From positions 230,661-294,660 of the forward strand of contig NZ_JABETO010000006.1 of assembly GCF_013055795.1 (NCBI RefSeq): a stretch of DNA of 64,000 nt, in the 5' to 3' direction. The stretch comes from Streptomyces sp. I05A-00742. GTDB taxonomy: Bacteria > Actinomycetota > Actinomycetes > Streptomycetales > Streptomycetaceae. A program made the translations under genes and the position numbers. Below the pieces are notes generated by a model that was not told the origin of the DNA, did not search any database, and was given only the letters and a program-made list of their open reading frames with translations. Each line of letters opens with the position of its first letter. Within the stretch, counting starts at the first letter, position 1. Below are positions 63,613-64,000 of this stretch, piece after piece.

Positions 63613-63667
63613 GGCTCGCGCGTCGGCCCGGTCGTCCGGTCGGCTCGCGCGTCGGCCCGGTCGTCCG
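63613..63667. repeat. 26-bp direct repeat in the spacer before the window's last gene
   Basis: Identical 26-bp copies lie at 63613-63638 and 63642-63667 (period 29). They are in the divergent spacer between the GDPD gene and the truncated rightward gene. A shorter direct repeat GCACCTGATGA lies at 63816 and 63828. Confidence 0.8.
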
Positions 63668-63847
63668 CCCGTCCGGCCCTGGGCCGTCCATCCGGCGGCG
63701 CACAGGGTCCGCTTACGGCGGCCTGACGGGCGATGGGGAAGGCTTGTCGGGGTAGGTGTCCAGGCGTGGCCCCGGCCTGTCCCGACGCGGCTCCCCGGCC
63801 GCGAACGAACTGACGCACCTGATGATGCACCTGATGAGGAGACCACC

Positions 63848-64000
63848 GTGAGCACCGAGAACGAGGGCGCCGCCGTTCCGTCCGCGGGCAGGTCGCAGAC
63901 GGGGTCTCCCGCACCGGGGCCCGCCGACGCGGCCGGGCGTCCCGCGCCCGCGACGCCCCCCGCGGCGTCCGCCGAGCCCGCGCCGCCGGCCGGGCAGGAC
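63848..64000 (+). CDS. Start of a gene cut by the window end, possible HtrA-type protease
   Basis: GTG at 63848 with AGGAG upstream opens a frame that runs to the window end (51 aa visible). The seen part is disordered, rich in Ala, Pro, Gly and Glu. By position after GDPD in Streptomyces I expect a trypsin-like HtrA/S1C protease with such a tail, but no catalytic residue is in the window, so this is a guess from synteny memory. Confidence 0.45.
   Translation, partial: MSTENEGAAVPSAGRSQTGSPAPGPADAAGRPAPATPPAASAEPAPPAGQD

Noticed and set aside
1..64000. Search for tRNA, rRNA, insertion sequences, integrase and phage genes
   Set aside because: No candidate with the expected stem, motif or inverted ends was seen by eye; a tRNA scan could still find a missed one.

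Overview
This window is high-GC actinobacterial chromosome, almost certainly Streptomyces. Supporting signs are the codon bias, many GTG starts, several leaderless-looking promoters, a Rex operator ahead of cydABCD, and families typical of the genus (DUF5926, DUF6247, RNHCP, PspAB, LAL-type LuxR). Gene order from the LacI regulator through hisC, cydA-cydB-cydCD and a GAF kinase to serS-pheA resembles, from memory, the core region of S. coelicolor around SCO3943-SCO3977, close to oriC. No rRNA, tRNA, CRISPR array, prophage, insertion sequence or transposase was seen.

Layout. 1-2 kb: end of a TerD/VWA protein, then a small membrane protein. 2-6.3 kb: metallophosphoesterase, LacI regulator, HisC-type aminotransferase. 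6.4-14.5 kb: Rex operator, cytochrome bd oxidase and its fused CydDC exporter, followed by a GAF histidine kinase. 14.6-20.3 kb: M23 peptidase, HAD hydrolase, luciferase-like oxidoreductase, HtpX and PspAB stress genes, PadR regulator. 20.4-26 kb: membrane protein under apparent PadR control, then a leftward cluster of M24-like protein, hydrolase/SDR fusion, PF10118 protein and MerR regulator. 26.2-29.8 kb: four-gene ABC exporter operon, ended by a large palindromic intergenic repeat. 30-33 kb: FCD regulator, NimT-like transporter and an APH(6)/hydroxyurea-type kinase in one operon. 33-38.3 kb: LAL regulator, FMN reductase and a divergent DHA2 exporter behind a long inverted repeat. 38.3-44 kb: toxin-antitoxin-like pair, rhomboid-like protein, HAD hydrolase, serS, a cluster of DnaA boxes, and pheA. 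44-50 kb: copper/haem operon (YcnI, Sco1, PCuAC, CopCD, DyP peroxidase) with a membrane gene upstream. 50-54 kb: anti-sigma-like ATPase, PadR/membrane pair, alpha/beta hydrolase, tandem RNHCP proteins behind a possible leader peptide. 54-64 kb: Xaa-Pro aminopeptidase, SpoIIE-type phosphatase with an altered metal site, degenerate Prim-Pol protein, secreted hypothetical, DUF5926 protein, anti-sigma-like ATPase, GDPD, and the start of a gene cut by the window end.

Functional threads. Aerobic respiration and redox sensing (Rex, cytochrome bd, copper delivery, Sco1, DyP) share the window with envelope stress control (HtpX, PspAB, M23) and many one-component regulators beside their likely targets. 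The most notable non-coding feature is a 364-bp set of seven DnaA-box-like sites between serS and pheA, which may be a DnaA-titrating locus. Coordinates and motifs were read by eye; family names rest on recognised motifs, not on searches.
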